From the NCBI RefSeq assembly GCF_011039175.1, contig NZ_JAAKEN010000023.1, forward strand, positions 1-38,220: 38,220 bases of DNA, given 5' to 3'. The translations under genes and the position numbers were made by a program. Positions 18,353 through 26,128 of the stretch are shown in pieces. Under the pieces are notes generated by a model. The model saw only the letters and a program-made list of their open reading frames with translations. It did not search any database and was not told the origin of the DNA. The DNA is from Slackia sp. ZJ119 (GTDB lineage: Bacteria > Actinomycetota > Coriobacteriia > Coriobacteriales > Eggerthellaceae). Numbering within the stretch: the first letter of the stretch is position 1; every line of letters starts with the position of its first letter.

Positions 18353-18369
18353 ATACCCCCAGGGGGTAT
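18353..18369. promoter_or_regulatory. Perfect palindrome resembling a CsoR/CstR-family operator
   Basis: ATACCCCCAGGGGGTAT has 8-bp arms around one central base. C-tract/G-tract palindromes flanked by TA are typical of operators for the CsoR/RcnR/CstR copper- and persulfide-sensing repressors. It lies between the convergent ends of nnrD and the LysR gene, where no obvious promoter target exists. It has no adjacent T-run, so it is not a good terminator. Confidence 0.4.
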
Positions 18370-18434
18370 TACAGCATCTTGCAAGCGCTTTCCGGCGGCT
18401 TCTTTCGCTTGTGCGGCAGGCGTCTGCCGCCGCC

Positions 18435-19352
18435 TCAGTCCCCGTAGAGCGCCCCTAGCACGTCTTCGAACACCTGGGCGGGTGTCCATGCGCCGGCATC
18501 CGACGGCATTCCCACGCCGATGTCGTAGCGTGCCGCGTCGGAAAGCCGCACGCGCAAAAGCTCGCCGGTCATGGCCTCTGTGGCGTCGAGCAGGTTCGTG
18601 GGACAGAACACGCAGCCGACCGCGCTGGCGCACAATTCGAGCAGCGTCATCATGTTGTTCGACTCTACCAGGCCTTTTGCTTTGATTTGGGCGCGGCGCA
18701 GCTCGATGCGGGCTATGCGTCCCGAAATGTCGTCGATGCTCTCCAGCAGAAACGGCAGGTCGCGCAAGCCTTCCAGTCCCCGCGCAAGCGCCAGGCTGCA
18801 CGCCGTGTCCGACGGCAGGCTCCACGTCTGCGCGAGCAGCTTGGGGTGCACCGCGCACACCACCTCTTCGCGGAAGATGCGCCGCACCGTCACGCCGGGA
18901 TGCGCGTTGTCGAACAGGGCCACGGCCAGGTCCACCTCGCCGCGCTCGGCCATGCGCACCAGCTCTTCGTTCGTGCCTTCGAGCAGCCGCACCGCCACGC
19001 CGGGGAGGCTGCGGTGGAACTGCGTCATGACGTGCGGCATGAGCACCTGCCCGCGCATGTTGGAAATGCCCACCTTCAGCACGCCCGACCCGCCGCCGGC
19101 CACTTCTCCCAGCTGGCGCAGCATCGCCGTGCGCTCGTTGTCGACCTTGCGGGCGTACTCCAGAAACACTTCGCCCGCGCGGGTGAGCACAAGCGGCGTC
19201 GTGCGCACCACAAGCCGGCACCCCAGCCCGCGCTCAAGTGCCGCCAGCCTCGAGCTGAGCGTTTGCTGGGAGATCTGCAGCTCTTCGGACGCGCGGGTGA
19301 ACGACCCGCTCTCCGTCAGCTGGACGAGCCATTTCCACGATTCCAGCGCCAT
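18435..19352 (-). CDS. LysR-family transcriptional regulator
   Basis: The protein has 305 residues. An N-terminal winged helix-turn-helix (GSFTRASEELQISQQTLSSR, about residues 16-35) is followed by the usual dimerisation helix and a periplasmic-binding-protein-like effector domain (about 90-300). The ATG at 19352 is preceded by GGAGGGGAG; the frame stays open 46 codons further upstream without a better site. It is divergent from the TAXI TRAP operon across a 238-base gap, so it is a candidate regulator of that transporter; LysR proteins often control a divergent neighbour. The effector is unknown. Confidence 0.92.
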   Translation of the reverse strand: MALESWKWLVQLTESGSFTRASEELQISQQTLSSRLAALERGLGCRLVVRTTPLVLTRAGEVFLEYARKVDNERTAMLRQLGEVAGGGSGVLKVGISNMRGQVLMPHVMTQFHRSLPGVAVRLLEGTNEELVRMAERGEVDLAVALFDNAHPGVTVRRIFREEVVCAVHPKLLAQTWSLPSDTACSLALARGLEGLRDLPFLLESIDDISGRIARIELRRAQIKAKGLVESNNMMTLLELCASAVGCVFCPTNLLDATEAMTGELLRVRLSDAARYDIGVGMPSDAGAWTPAQVFEDVLGALYGD

Positions 19353-19482
19353 GCTGCTCCCCTCCGCGCCATTGTGCGCCCGTTTTGATTTGATGCGGCT
19401 CCGATATGCTTTGTGACCGATGAAGATTGTAGACCTACCGAAAATATTTGTCGATTGCCGAATTATGGGATTCTTCTTCCAC

Positions 19483-19509
19483 TTGTGCAAATATTATGGT
19501 ATGGCAACG
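19483..19509 (+). promoter_or_regulatory. Possible solitary copy of the right-end array motif, upstream of the TRAP operon
   Basis: The site starts TTGTGCA and ends GGTATGGCAACG. The same outer blocks, at about the same spacing, mark the repeat units at 37507-37900, which read TTGTGCA, a ten-base middle, then (GC)TGTGGCAACG or GTATGGCAGCG. It lies 82 bases before the solute-binding protein gene, in the region shared with the LysR gene. An AAATATT element nearby (about 19440-19450) resembles its centre. It could be a regulator site or chance. Confidence 0.35.
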
Positions 19510-19590
19510 TGCGCCTGACAGGAGGCCTCCCTCTCGGAGTTTTGGCGCGGATGGACGGGCCAAGACCGGCCCTGAAAGGAAGGGGACTTT

Positions 19591-20613
19591 ATGAAGAAGA
19601 AGATCAAGGCGTTTGCAGCCGTCGCTCTTGCGGGCGTTTTGGCTCTCGGCATTGCGGGCTGCAGCAGCGGCGGCGGCGATGCTGCCAGCGGCGACGGCGG
19701 GGCGGCTCCTGCGGCCAGCAGCTCGCTGCGCTTCATGACCGGCGGCGAATCGGGCACGTACTACGCTTACGGCAACGTGCTGGCCCAGTACGCCACCAAC
19801 GGCGACTACGGCCTGGACGTGACGGCGCTTGCCGGCAACGGCTCGCAGGCCAACATCGAGGCGCTGCAGGACGGCGACTCCGACATCGCGTTCTGCCAGT
19901 CCGACGTGCTCGCCTACGCCTATGACGGCACGAACCTCTTCGAAGGCGCTCCCTACAAAGACTTCTCCGTCGTCGCCGACCTGTATCAGGAGCAGGTCCA
20001 GATCGTGACGTGCGATCCTTCCATCAAGTCCGTCGAGGACTTGAAGGGCAAGACGGTGTCGGTCGGCGCCGCGAACTCGGGCGTGTACTTCAACGCCGTT
20101 GACATTCTGGGCGTTTACGGCATCGAGCTTTCCGCGGAAGGCTCCGCCGACTTCGAGCCGGTGTACCAGAGCTTCGCCGATTCGGCCGACTCGCTGAAGG
20201 ACGGCAAGATCGACGCGGCCTTCATCGTGGCCGGCGCTCCCACCACCGCCATCACCGACCTGTCCACCACGAAGGACACCTACCTGGTCTCGCTTGACCA
20301 GGCCCACATCGAAGAGCTGCTCTCTTCCAACCCGTACTATTCCGAAGCGACGATTCCGGCCGAAACCTATGGCACGGAAGGCCCGGTGGAGACTGTGTCC
20401 GTCGGTGCGGTCGTCATCGCGAACAACTCGGTTTCCGAGGACGCCGTCTACAACCTGACGAAGTCGTTCTTCGACGGCCAGCAGGACAACGCCGATGCGC
20501 ACGCGAAGTACAACGAGCTGGTGCTTGAGGACGCCGCCGCCATCACGTCGGTGCCGTATCATCCCGGCGCCGCCAAGTACTACGAGGAACAAGGCGTCAC
20601 GGCCGGCGAATAG
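19591..20613 (+). CDS. TAXI-family TRAP transporter solute-binding lipoprotein
   Basis: The protein has 340 residues. A signal peptide ends in the lipobox LGIAGC, with the lipidated Cys at about residue 26, followed by a Gly/Ser/Ala linker. The mature part begins LRFMTGGESGTYYAYGNVLA, the characteristic TAXI substrate-binding opening. SVEDLKGKTVSVGAANSG and a GAPTTAI block follow. It captures a small solute outside the membrane and delivers it to the fused permease encoded next. The ligand is unknown; glutamate-like or other organic acids are common for the family. The ATG at 19591 follows GGAAGGGG. Two strong hairpins separate it from the permease gene. Confidence 0.93.
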   Translation: MKKKIKAFAAVALAGVLALGIAGCSSGGGDAASGDGGAAPAASSSLRFMTGGESGTYYAYGNVLAQYATNGDYGLDVTALAGNGSQANIEALQDGDSDIAFCQSDVLAYAYDGTNLFEGAPYKDFSVVADLYQEQVQIVTCDPSIKSVEDLKGKTVSVGAANSGVYFNAVDILGVYGIELSAEGSADFEPVYQSFADSADSLKDGKIDAAFIVAGAPTTAITDLSTTKDTYLVSLDQAHIEELLSSNPYYSEATIPAETYGTEGPVETVSVGAVVIANNSVSEDAVYNLTKSFFDGQQDNADAHAKYNELVLEDAAAITSVPYHPGAAKYYEEQGVTAGE

Positions 20614-20632
20614 GTCGAAGCTTTTCTGACAG

Positions 20633-20714
20633 GGCAGCGCGGTTGCAGGGCGACCGCGCTGCCGGCTTGGTTCTGCGAGCGCCTTCCGGCCGGTGTGCGG
20701 GAAGGCGCTCGCAG
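20633..20714 (+). promoter_or_regulatory. Tandem stable hairpins between solute-binding protein and permease genes
   Basis: Stem 1 pairs 20633-20643 with 20653-20663 (11 bp, perfect, 9-base loop). Stem 2 pairs 20673-20687 with 20700-20714 (15 bp, perfect, 12-base loop). Neither has a T-run, so they suit 3'-end protection or processing, or a partial block that leaves more binding-protein mRNA than permease mRNA. That excess is common in binding-protein transporters. Confidence 0.6.
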
Positions 20715-20769
20715 AGGTAAGCGCTGAATGTGAGCATGGCGCGTTCCTTGAAGGAAAGAAGGTGTGGCA

Positions 20770-22896
20770 ATGTTTGGAAAGAAGAAACGCGAGGCAGGCC
20801 CGAAAGAAGTGCTCGACGGCGACCGGGAATTGGCGGCGGGCGCAGACGGGGCGCCCGTCGACATCGACGCCGACGAGGTGATGCGCAAATACGACAAGGA
20901 GTCGAACACGCGCATTTGGGAAGGCATTCCTAAGGTCGTCGTCACCACGCTGCTCGTCGCGTTCTCGGTCTACTGCATGGCCATGACGCTTCTGTCCACC
21001 GAACAGGCCGAGGCGCGTCTGGCCCGCTTCCTTGCTTTCGTCATCGTCATCGGCTTCATCATGTACCCGGCCCGCAAGAAGGGCCATCGGGTGAACCACA
21101 TTCCGTGGTACGACGTCGTCCTTATGCTTGCCGGCTTCGGGTCGTTCATGTACTTCGCGCTGAACTGCACCGAGATTCTGCTCATGGGCGCACGCATCGA
21201 GCCTCTGCAGGTGGTGCTCGGCATCGTGGGCATCGTCGTTTTGGTGGAGCTGTGCCGGCGTTGCGTGGGCCTGCCCATCATCATCGTGTGCGGGTGCCTC
21301 GTGATCTACGCCTTCTACTGGCAGCTCACCTCGGGCAGCACGATGGACGTGTACGCGTCGCTGCGCAAGGTGGTCCAGAAGCTGTTCTACACGACTTCCG
21401 GCGTCATCGGCACGCCTATCAATGTGTGCTACACCTACATCGTGTTGTTCGTCATCTTCGGCGCTTTTCTGGAGCGCACCGGCATCTCGAACTTCTTCAT
21501 CAGCTTCGCCAACCGCATCGCCGGCTGGTCGAGCGGCGGCGCGGCGAAGGTGGCCGTCATCGCGTCGGGGCTGTGCGGCATGGTGTCGGGCTCGTCGGTG
21601 GGCAACACCGTGACCACCGGGTCGGTCACCATCCCCATGATGAAGAAGACCGGCTACAAGCCCGAATTCGCCGGCGCCGTGGAAGCCGCGTCGTCTTCCG
21701 GCGGCCAGATCATGCCCCCCATCATGGGCGCGGCCGCCTTCCTCATGGCCGAGTACATGGGCATTCCGTATCTGGAGGTCGCCACGAAGGCCATCATCCC
21801 GGCCATCCTGTACTTCGCCGGCATCTTCATCGCCGTCCACTTGGAAGCGAAGAAGCTCGGCTTGAAGGGCGTGCCGAAAGACGAGCTGCCCAAGTGGTGG
21901 GAGCTTGCGCGTGACTGCTACCTGGTCATTCCGCTCGTGCTGCTCGTGTGGCTCGTGGCCAGCGGTGCCCGCACGATGGCCGCCAGCGCCGCCATCTCCA
22001 TCGGGTGCGCGTTCATCATCGGCTTCATCAACTTCGTGCTGTCCAACTGGCGCAACCGCGAAGAGGGCGAAGGCTTTACAGGCGTGCTGAAGGAGTCGGC
22101 CAGCGTGGCCCTGTTCGCCGCCGTCGACGCGTTCGCCGCCGGCGCGAAAAGCGTCATCTCCGTGGCCGTCGCCTGCGCGATGGCCGGCATGATCGCCGGA
22201 TGCATCACCGTGACGGGCCTGGCCTCCACCATCATCAACGTCATCGTGCTCATGGCCGGCGACATGATCATCGTGGGGCTCGTGTTCACCATGGTGTGCT
22301 GCCTCATCTTGGGCATGGGCGTGCCGACGACCGCCAACTACTGCATCATGGCGTCCACCTGTGCGCCCATTCTCATGCAGCTCGGCGTCGACCCCATCTG
22401 CGCCCATTTCTTCGTGTTCTACTTCGGCATCGCCGCCGACATCACGCCGCCGGTCGCGCTTGCCGCCTATGCTGCCAGCGCCATCGCCAAGTCGCGTCCG
22501 ATGGCCACCGCCGTCAACGCCACCAAGCTCGGCATCGCGAAGTTTGTCGTGCCTTACATTTTCGTCTTCAGCCCGGCGCTTCTGCTCGTGGGCGACAATC
22601 TCAGCCTGGTCACCGTGGTGCTCAACACGATCACGGCCTTGATCGGCGTGTTCGGTTTGCAGTGTGCGCTCACGAACACCCTGTTCGGACATCACCTCAG
22701 CCCGATCATCCGCATCGCGTTCGCGGCGGGAGGCCTGTGCATGATGGTCCCTGGCGCGGCGACCGACGTGGTCGGCCTGGTCGTCATCGCCGCGCTGTGT
22801 GCGCTGCAGATCGGCATTTCGCGCCGCCATGCGCCGAAAGAGGCGGACGCGGCCGTCTTGCCGCTTGACGTCGACGACGCCAAGGCGCAACAATAG
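20770..22896 (+). CDS. TRAP transporter fused permease (DctQM type, TAXI family)
   Basis: The protein has 708 residues and is very hydrophobic. After a charged cytoplasmic N-terminus (about 55 residues) come four small-subunit-like membrane spans, then the large DctM-like part. The large part carries the conserved SGSSVGNTVTTGSVTIPMMK, GGQIMPPIMGAAAF and MGVPTTANY blocks. It uses an ion gradient to drive uptake of the solute handed over by the adjacent TAXI lipoprotein. Two starts are possible: GTG at 20764 and ATG at 20770. I chose the ATG, with AGAAGG seven bases upstream; the difference is two residues. Confidence 0.93.
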   Translation: MFGKKKREAGPKEVLDGDRELAAGADGAPVDIDADEVMRKYDKESNTRIWEGIPKVVVTTLLVAFSVYCMAMTLLSTEQAEARLARFLAFVIVIGFIMYPARKKGHRVNHIPWYDVVLMLAGFGSFMYFALNCTEILLMGARIEPLQVVLGIVGIVVLVELCRRCVGLPIIIVCGCLVIYAFYWQLTSGSTMDVYASLRKVVQKLFYTTSGVIGTPINVCYTYIVLFVIFGAFLERTGISNFFISFANRIAGWSSGGAAKVAVIASGLCGMVSGSSVGNTVTTGSVTIPMMKKTGYKPEFAGAVEAASSSGGQIMPPIMGAAAFLMAEYMGIPYLEVATKAIIPAILYFAGIFIAVHLEAKKLGLKGVPKDELPKWWELARDCYLVIPLVLLVWLVASGARTMAASAAISIGCAFIIGFINFVLSNWRNREEGEGFTGVLKESASVALFAAVDAFAAGAKSVISVAVACAMAGMIAGCITVTGLASTIINVIVLMAGDMIIVGLVFTMVCCLILGMGVPTTANYCIMASTCAPILMQLGVDPICAHFFVFYFGIAADITPPVALAAYAASAIAKSRPMATAVNATKLGIAKFVVPYIFVFSPALLLVGDNLSLVTVVLNTITALIGVFGLQCALTNTLFGHHLSPIIRIAFAAGGLCMMVPGAATDVVGLVVIAALCALQIGISRRHAPKEADAAVLPLDVDDAKAQQ

Positions 22897-22929
22897 CGTT
22901 CGCCGCACAGCCAGACCGAAAGGGGAACC

Positions 22930-23781
22930 ATGGAAAACAACCAGATCGCGTGGGTGACGGGCGCGAGCGGCTTTGTCGGCAGGGCCATCTGCGAGCATTT
23001 GGAAGCATGCGGCTACACCGTGGTCGGCACGGGCTCGGAGCTGTCGGTGTGCGAGCCGGAACGCCTGGAATCGTTCGCCGAAGAAGTCATGCCGGGGCTC
23101 GTCGTGAACTGCGCCGGCATCCGTCGCGAGGCGGCGGGGCTTTCCAACCGCGTGAAGGCCTATGAGGTCAACGCGCTGGGCGCCCGCAACATGGCGCTCG
23201 TCGCCAACACCATCGGGGCGACCGTCGTGCAGGTGTCTTCCGACGACGTGTACTCGTCGCGCCTCGACGAGCCGGTGAACGAGTTCGACAACCCGCATCC
23301 GGACACGCCGTACGGCAAGTCCAAGCGCGCCGGCGAAACGATGGTGCGCAACACCACGCCGAACCACCTGATCGTCCGCTCGTCGTGGCTGTACAACGTC
23401 ACGGGACGCAGCATGAAAGACGTGCTGTCCGCCGCACGCGAAGGCAGGCACATCGAGGCCCGCACCGACCAGTTCGCCGCCCCCACAAGCCTTGCCACCT
23501 ACGTCGACTTCATCGTCCGCGCCGTCAGGCACGGGGCGAACGGCACGTTCCACATCGCGACGAAGGGCAGGGCGAGCCGCTACGACTTCGCCGCGAAGAT
23601 GCTCGAGCTTACCGGGCATGATCCGCAGGACGTGCTTGTTCCCGCGAGCGACCCGAAAACCGCCGAAAACGTCGTGCTCGAGTCGATGATGCTCGAAATG
23701 GCCGGCATCGAACTGCCGACGTGGGAAGAAGACCTGCGGGCCTATCTGGCTTCAGAAGGGCTGTTGGCGGCAGGGAAGTAG
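22930..23781 (+). CDS. RmlD-like NAD(P)-dependent sugar reductase/epimerase
   Basis: The protein has 283 residues with a Rossmann fold. TGASGFVG near residue 11 binds the cofactor, and YGKSK is the Tyr-x-x-x-Lys catalytic motif, with SSDDVYSS supplying the Ser/Thr. The closest recognised family is RmlD, dTDP-4-dehydrorhamnose reductase, but no other rhamnose gene is nearby, so the substrate is uncertain. It starts 33 bases after the TRAP permease behind AAAGGGG, so it may be co-transcribed with the transporter. A perfect terminator follows 45 bases after the stop. Confidence 0.82.
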   Translation: MENNQIAWVTGASGFVGRAICEHLEACGYTVVGTGSELSVCEPERLESFAEEVMPGLVVNCAGIRREAAGLSNRVKAYEVNALGARNMALVANTIGATVVQVSSDDVYSSRLDEPVNEFDNPHPDTPYGKSKRAGETMVRNTTPNHLIVRSSWLYNVTGRSMKDVLSAAREGRHIEARTDQFAAPTSLATYVDFIVRAVRHGANGTFHIATKGRASRYDFAAKMLELTGHDPQDVLVPASDPKTAENVVLESMMLEMAGIELPTWEEDLRAYLASEGLLAAGK

Positions 23782-23826
23782 CCGGGACAAGCCGGCGCCG
23801 GCGCCGCTTGGTCGAGCAAGCATGAG

Positions 23827-23860
23827 GAAGGGACGTAGCTTTGTTCGCGTCCCTTCTTTT
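23827..23860 (+). terminator. Rho-independent terminator after the RmlD-like gene
   Basis: GAAGGGACG (23827-23835) and CGTCCCTTC (23848-23856) form a perfect 9-bp stem with a 12-base loop, followed by a run of T. It closes the transporter-reductase transcription unit. Confidence 0.88.
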
Positions 23861-23910
23861 CGTGTTACGATCTGAAAAGAATGCGAACATTCTTCCGAAA
23901 GGAACGAATC

Positions 23911-24183
23911 ATGGCGGAAAACGAACGGCGTCCGGGCGACTGGCAGCACAAAGAGCAGCGCAGGCGCAGCGCCAACGACATCGTGGGCGCTGATTCTGGC
24001 AAGAAGTGGTACCAGGACACGTTTTGGATCATCTTCTTCCTCGTGGTGTTCTGGCCGGTCGGCATCGTGCTGTGCTGGCGCAGCTCGTGGCCGGTGTGGG
24101 GCAAGGCGACGGCGTCGGTGCTGCTGGCCGGCGTGATCTACGTGGCGTGGTCGATGCAGCAGGCCGTCTCCGGCATGATGTAG
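23911..24183 (+). CDS. Small hypothetical membrane protein with two spans
   Basis: The protein has 90 residues. A charged, Arg/Lys/Glu-rich N-terminus of about 40 residues is followed by two hydrophobic segments (about 46-62 and 69-87) with an intervening CWRSSWPVWGK loop. The Trp-rich first span (WIIFFLVVFWPVGIVLCW) is distinctive. ATG 23911 is chosen because AAAGGAA lies just upstream; an earlier in-frame ATG at 23881 lacks a site. It follows a terminator, so it probably has its own promoter. I cannot assign a function. Confidence 0.75.
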   Translation: MAENERRPGDWQHKEQRRRSANDIVGADSGKKWYQDTFWIIFFLVVFWPVGIVLCWRSSWPVWGKATASVLLAGVIYVAWSMQQAVSGMM

Positions 24184-24310
24184 AGCCTCCGTGCGCCGTT
24201 TGCCAATCCGCCGTCACTTTACCACTCTACTGTGCTAAAGTACCCACGTGCAGCCGGCCTCTGCGCCGCGCACGCACCCCTGAACCACCGATTTTGCAAG
24301 GATCCAAACC

Positions 24311-26113
24311 ATGAACCTCATCACACCAGCCGGCTTCCGCGACGTGCTGCCCGAAGAGGCGCTGCGCCGCGAAGCGCTTTCGCGGGCCGTGCAAGACTGC
24401 TTTGCCGCCCACGGCTACCTGCCGATAGAAACTCCCACGCTCGAAGTCATGGACGTGGTGCAGGCGAGCGGCCGGGCGCCTGCGTCGCCGTTCAAGCTCT
24501 TCGACGCGCGGGGGGACCTGCTGGCGCTCAGGCCCGACGTGACGCTGCAGGTCGCCCGCATGTGCGCGTCTCGGCTGAACGACGCTGCCGGTCCGCTGCG
24601 CTTCCGCTACACCCAGCGCATCTTCCGCGAGGCCGACGGGCCCTTGCAGGCGAAAGCCCGCGAGATGACCCAGATGGGCATCGAGTGCGTGGGCGGCTGG
24701 GGCGCGAACATCGACGCGGAGATCGTGTCGCTCATGGCCGAGGCGATGGAGCTCGTCGGCGTGCATGACTACTGCATCGCCATCGCCACCGTCGGCGTGC
24801 TGCGGGCCGTGCTGGAGGCCAGCGGGGCGCCGCAGGCGTGGCGGGCCGCGGTGCTCGAGGCCTACCACAGCTCGAACTACGTGGAGCTTGACGCGTTGTG
24901 CGGGCCGGACGCGCCGGTCGCAAGCGCCCTCTACGCCGAGGCGGTCTGCCGGCTGCGGTCCATCCGCGGCGGCCGCGAAGCCGTCGAAGAGGTGCGCCGG
25001 CTCATCGAGCCGCTCGGCTGCCCGTGCGACATCGACACGTTCGAGCAGACCTACGACGCGCTTGCCGCCCGCGGCCTGGCCGACCGCGTGCTCGTGGACT
25101 TTTCCGTCATGAGCTCGTTCGACTATTACACGGGCATGGTGTTCGAGGTGTATGCGCCGCGCTACGGGGCGGCGCTCGGCAGCGGCGGGCGCTATGACCG
25201 GATGATCGGCGTCTACGGGCAAAACCGCGTGGCCGCAGGGTTTGCGTTCTGCCTGGAATCGGTCATGGCGGCCGCCGAGCAGCAGGCGCGGGAAGCAAGC
25301 GCCGCAGATGCCGGCGCGGACGCAAGCGCTGGTGCGGCTGCCGGCGTTGAAGGCACTGAAAGCGAAGCAGGTACGGTAAGCGAACTTTCCGACGCCGTCT
25401 CTGCTGACGCCGCCGCGCCCGCCCCCGAAGCTCTGCCGCCTTTGCGCGTCGCGGTCCCGAAAGGCTCGCTCAACAAAGACGCCGTTGCGGCGCTTGCGGG
25501 CGCGGGGCTCGACACTGCCAACCTCGACTGCCCCGGACGCGCCCTCATCATTCACGGGCGCGGCGTCGACTACATCATCGTGCGGCCTTCCGACGCGCCC
25601 GCCTTCGTGGCGCTTGGCGCGGCCGACTGCGGCATCTGCGGGGAAGACTCGCTGCTTGAAGCCGACGTGGACGTGGTGAAACTGGCCGACCTGCGCTTCG
25701 GCGCGTGTCGCTTCGTCGTCGCCGAGCCGGCGGGCAGCGACGCCGCCATTCAGGAGCACTACCGCCGCCTCGGCTCCATCCGCGTCGCCACGAAATACCC
25801 GCGCATCACCCAGGCCCACTACGACGAGAGCGGCATGCAGGTGGAGATCGTCGCGCTGCACGGCAACATCGAGCTGGCGCCGCTCACCGGCCTTGCCGAA
25901 CGCATCGTCGACATCACGGCCACCGGCACCACGCTCAGGGAAAACGACCTGGTCATCGTTGACGAAGTGATGCGCTCCACCGCCCGCTTCTTCGCGAACG
26001 CGGGCTCGCTGCGAACCGACGAGCGCGTGGGGGACTTGGCCCGCCGCCTGGCCGAGTTCACCGCGGCCCAAGACTACGAACCCATCGCCGGCGCCGTGAC
26101 GCCTGCCTTATAG
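24311..26113 (+). CDS. hisZG: Fused ATP phosphoribosyltransferase: HisZ regulatory and HisG catalytic subunits
   Basis: The protein has 600 residues. Residues 1-320 are HisZ, a histidyl-tRNA-synthetase-like regulatory domain (start MNLITPAGFRDVLPEEA; ALRPDVTLQVARM; a SGGRYDRMIGVYG block). Residues about 321-377 are an Ala/Glu-rich, probably disordered linker. Residues 378-600 are short-form HisG (LRVAVPKGSLN, ADCGICGEDSLLEA, and the PRPP-binding DITATGTTLREN loop). Together they catalyse the first step of histidine synthesis, ATP plus PRPP to PR-ATP. HisZ and short HisG normally are separate chains of a hetero-octamer, and here they form one ORF with no internal stop. It opens the his operon, and hisD starts 15 bases after it. 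No histidine-rich leader peptide was seen upstream. Confidence 0.93.
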   Translation: MNLITPAGFRDVLPEEALRREALSRAVQDCFAAHGYLPIETPTLEVMDVVQASGRAPASPFKLFDARGDLLALRPDVTLQVARMCASRLNDAAGPLRFRYTQRIFREADGPLQAKAREMTQMGIECVGGWGANIDAEIVSLMAEAMELVGVHDYCIAIATVGVLRAVLEASGAPQAWRAAVLEAYHSSNYVELDALCGPDAPVASALYAEAVCRLRSIRGGREAVEEVRRLIEPLGCPCDIDTFEQTYDALAARGLADRVLVDFSVMSSFDYYTGMVFEVYAPRYGAALGSGGRYDRMIGVYGQNRVAAGFAFCLESVMAAAEQQAREASAADAGADASAGAAAGVEGTESEAGTVSELSDAVSADAAAPAPEALPPLRVAVPKGSLNKDAVAALAGAGLDTANLDCPGRALIIHGRGVDYIIVRPSDAPAFVALGAADCGICGEDSLLEADVDVVKLADLRFGACRFVVAEPAGSDAAIQEHYRRLGSIRVATKYPRITQAHYDESGMQVEIVALHGNIELAPLTGLAERIVDITATGTTLRENDLVIVDEVMRSTARFFANAGSLRTDERVGDLARRLAEFTAAQDYEPIAGAVTPAL

Positions 26114-26128
26114 AGAAAGGAACCTTCC

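Noticed and set aside
24100-24310. Histidine leader peptide or T-box ahead of the his operon
   Set aside because: No run of His codons and no T-box core sequence was found in the 127 bases before hisZG.
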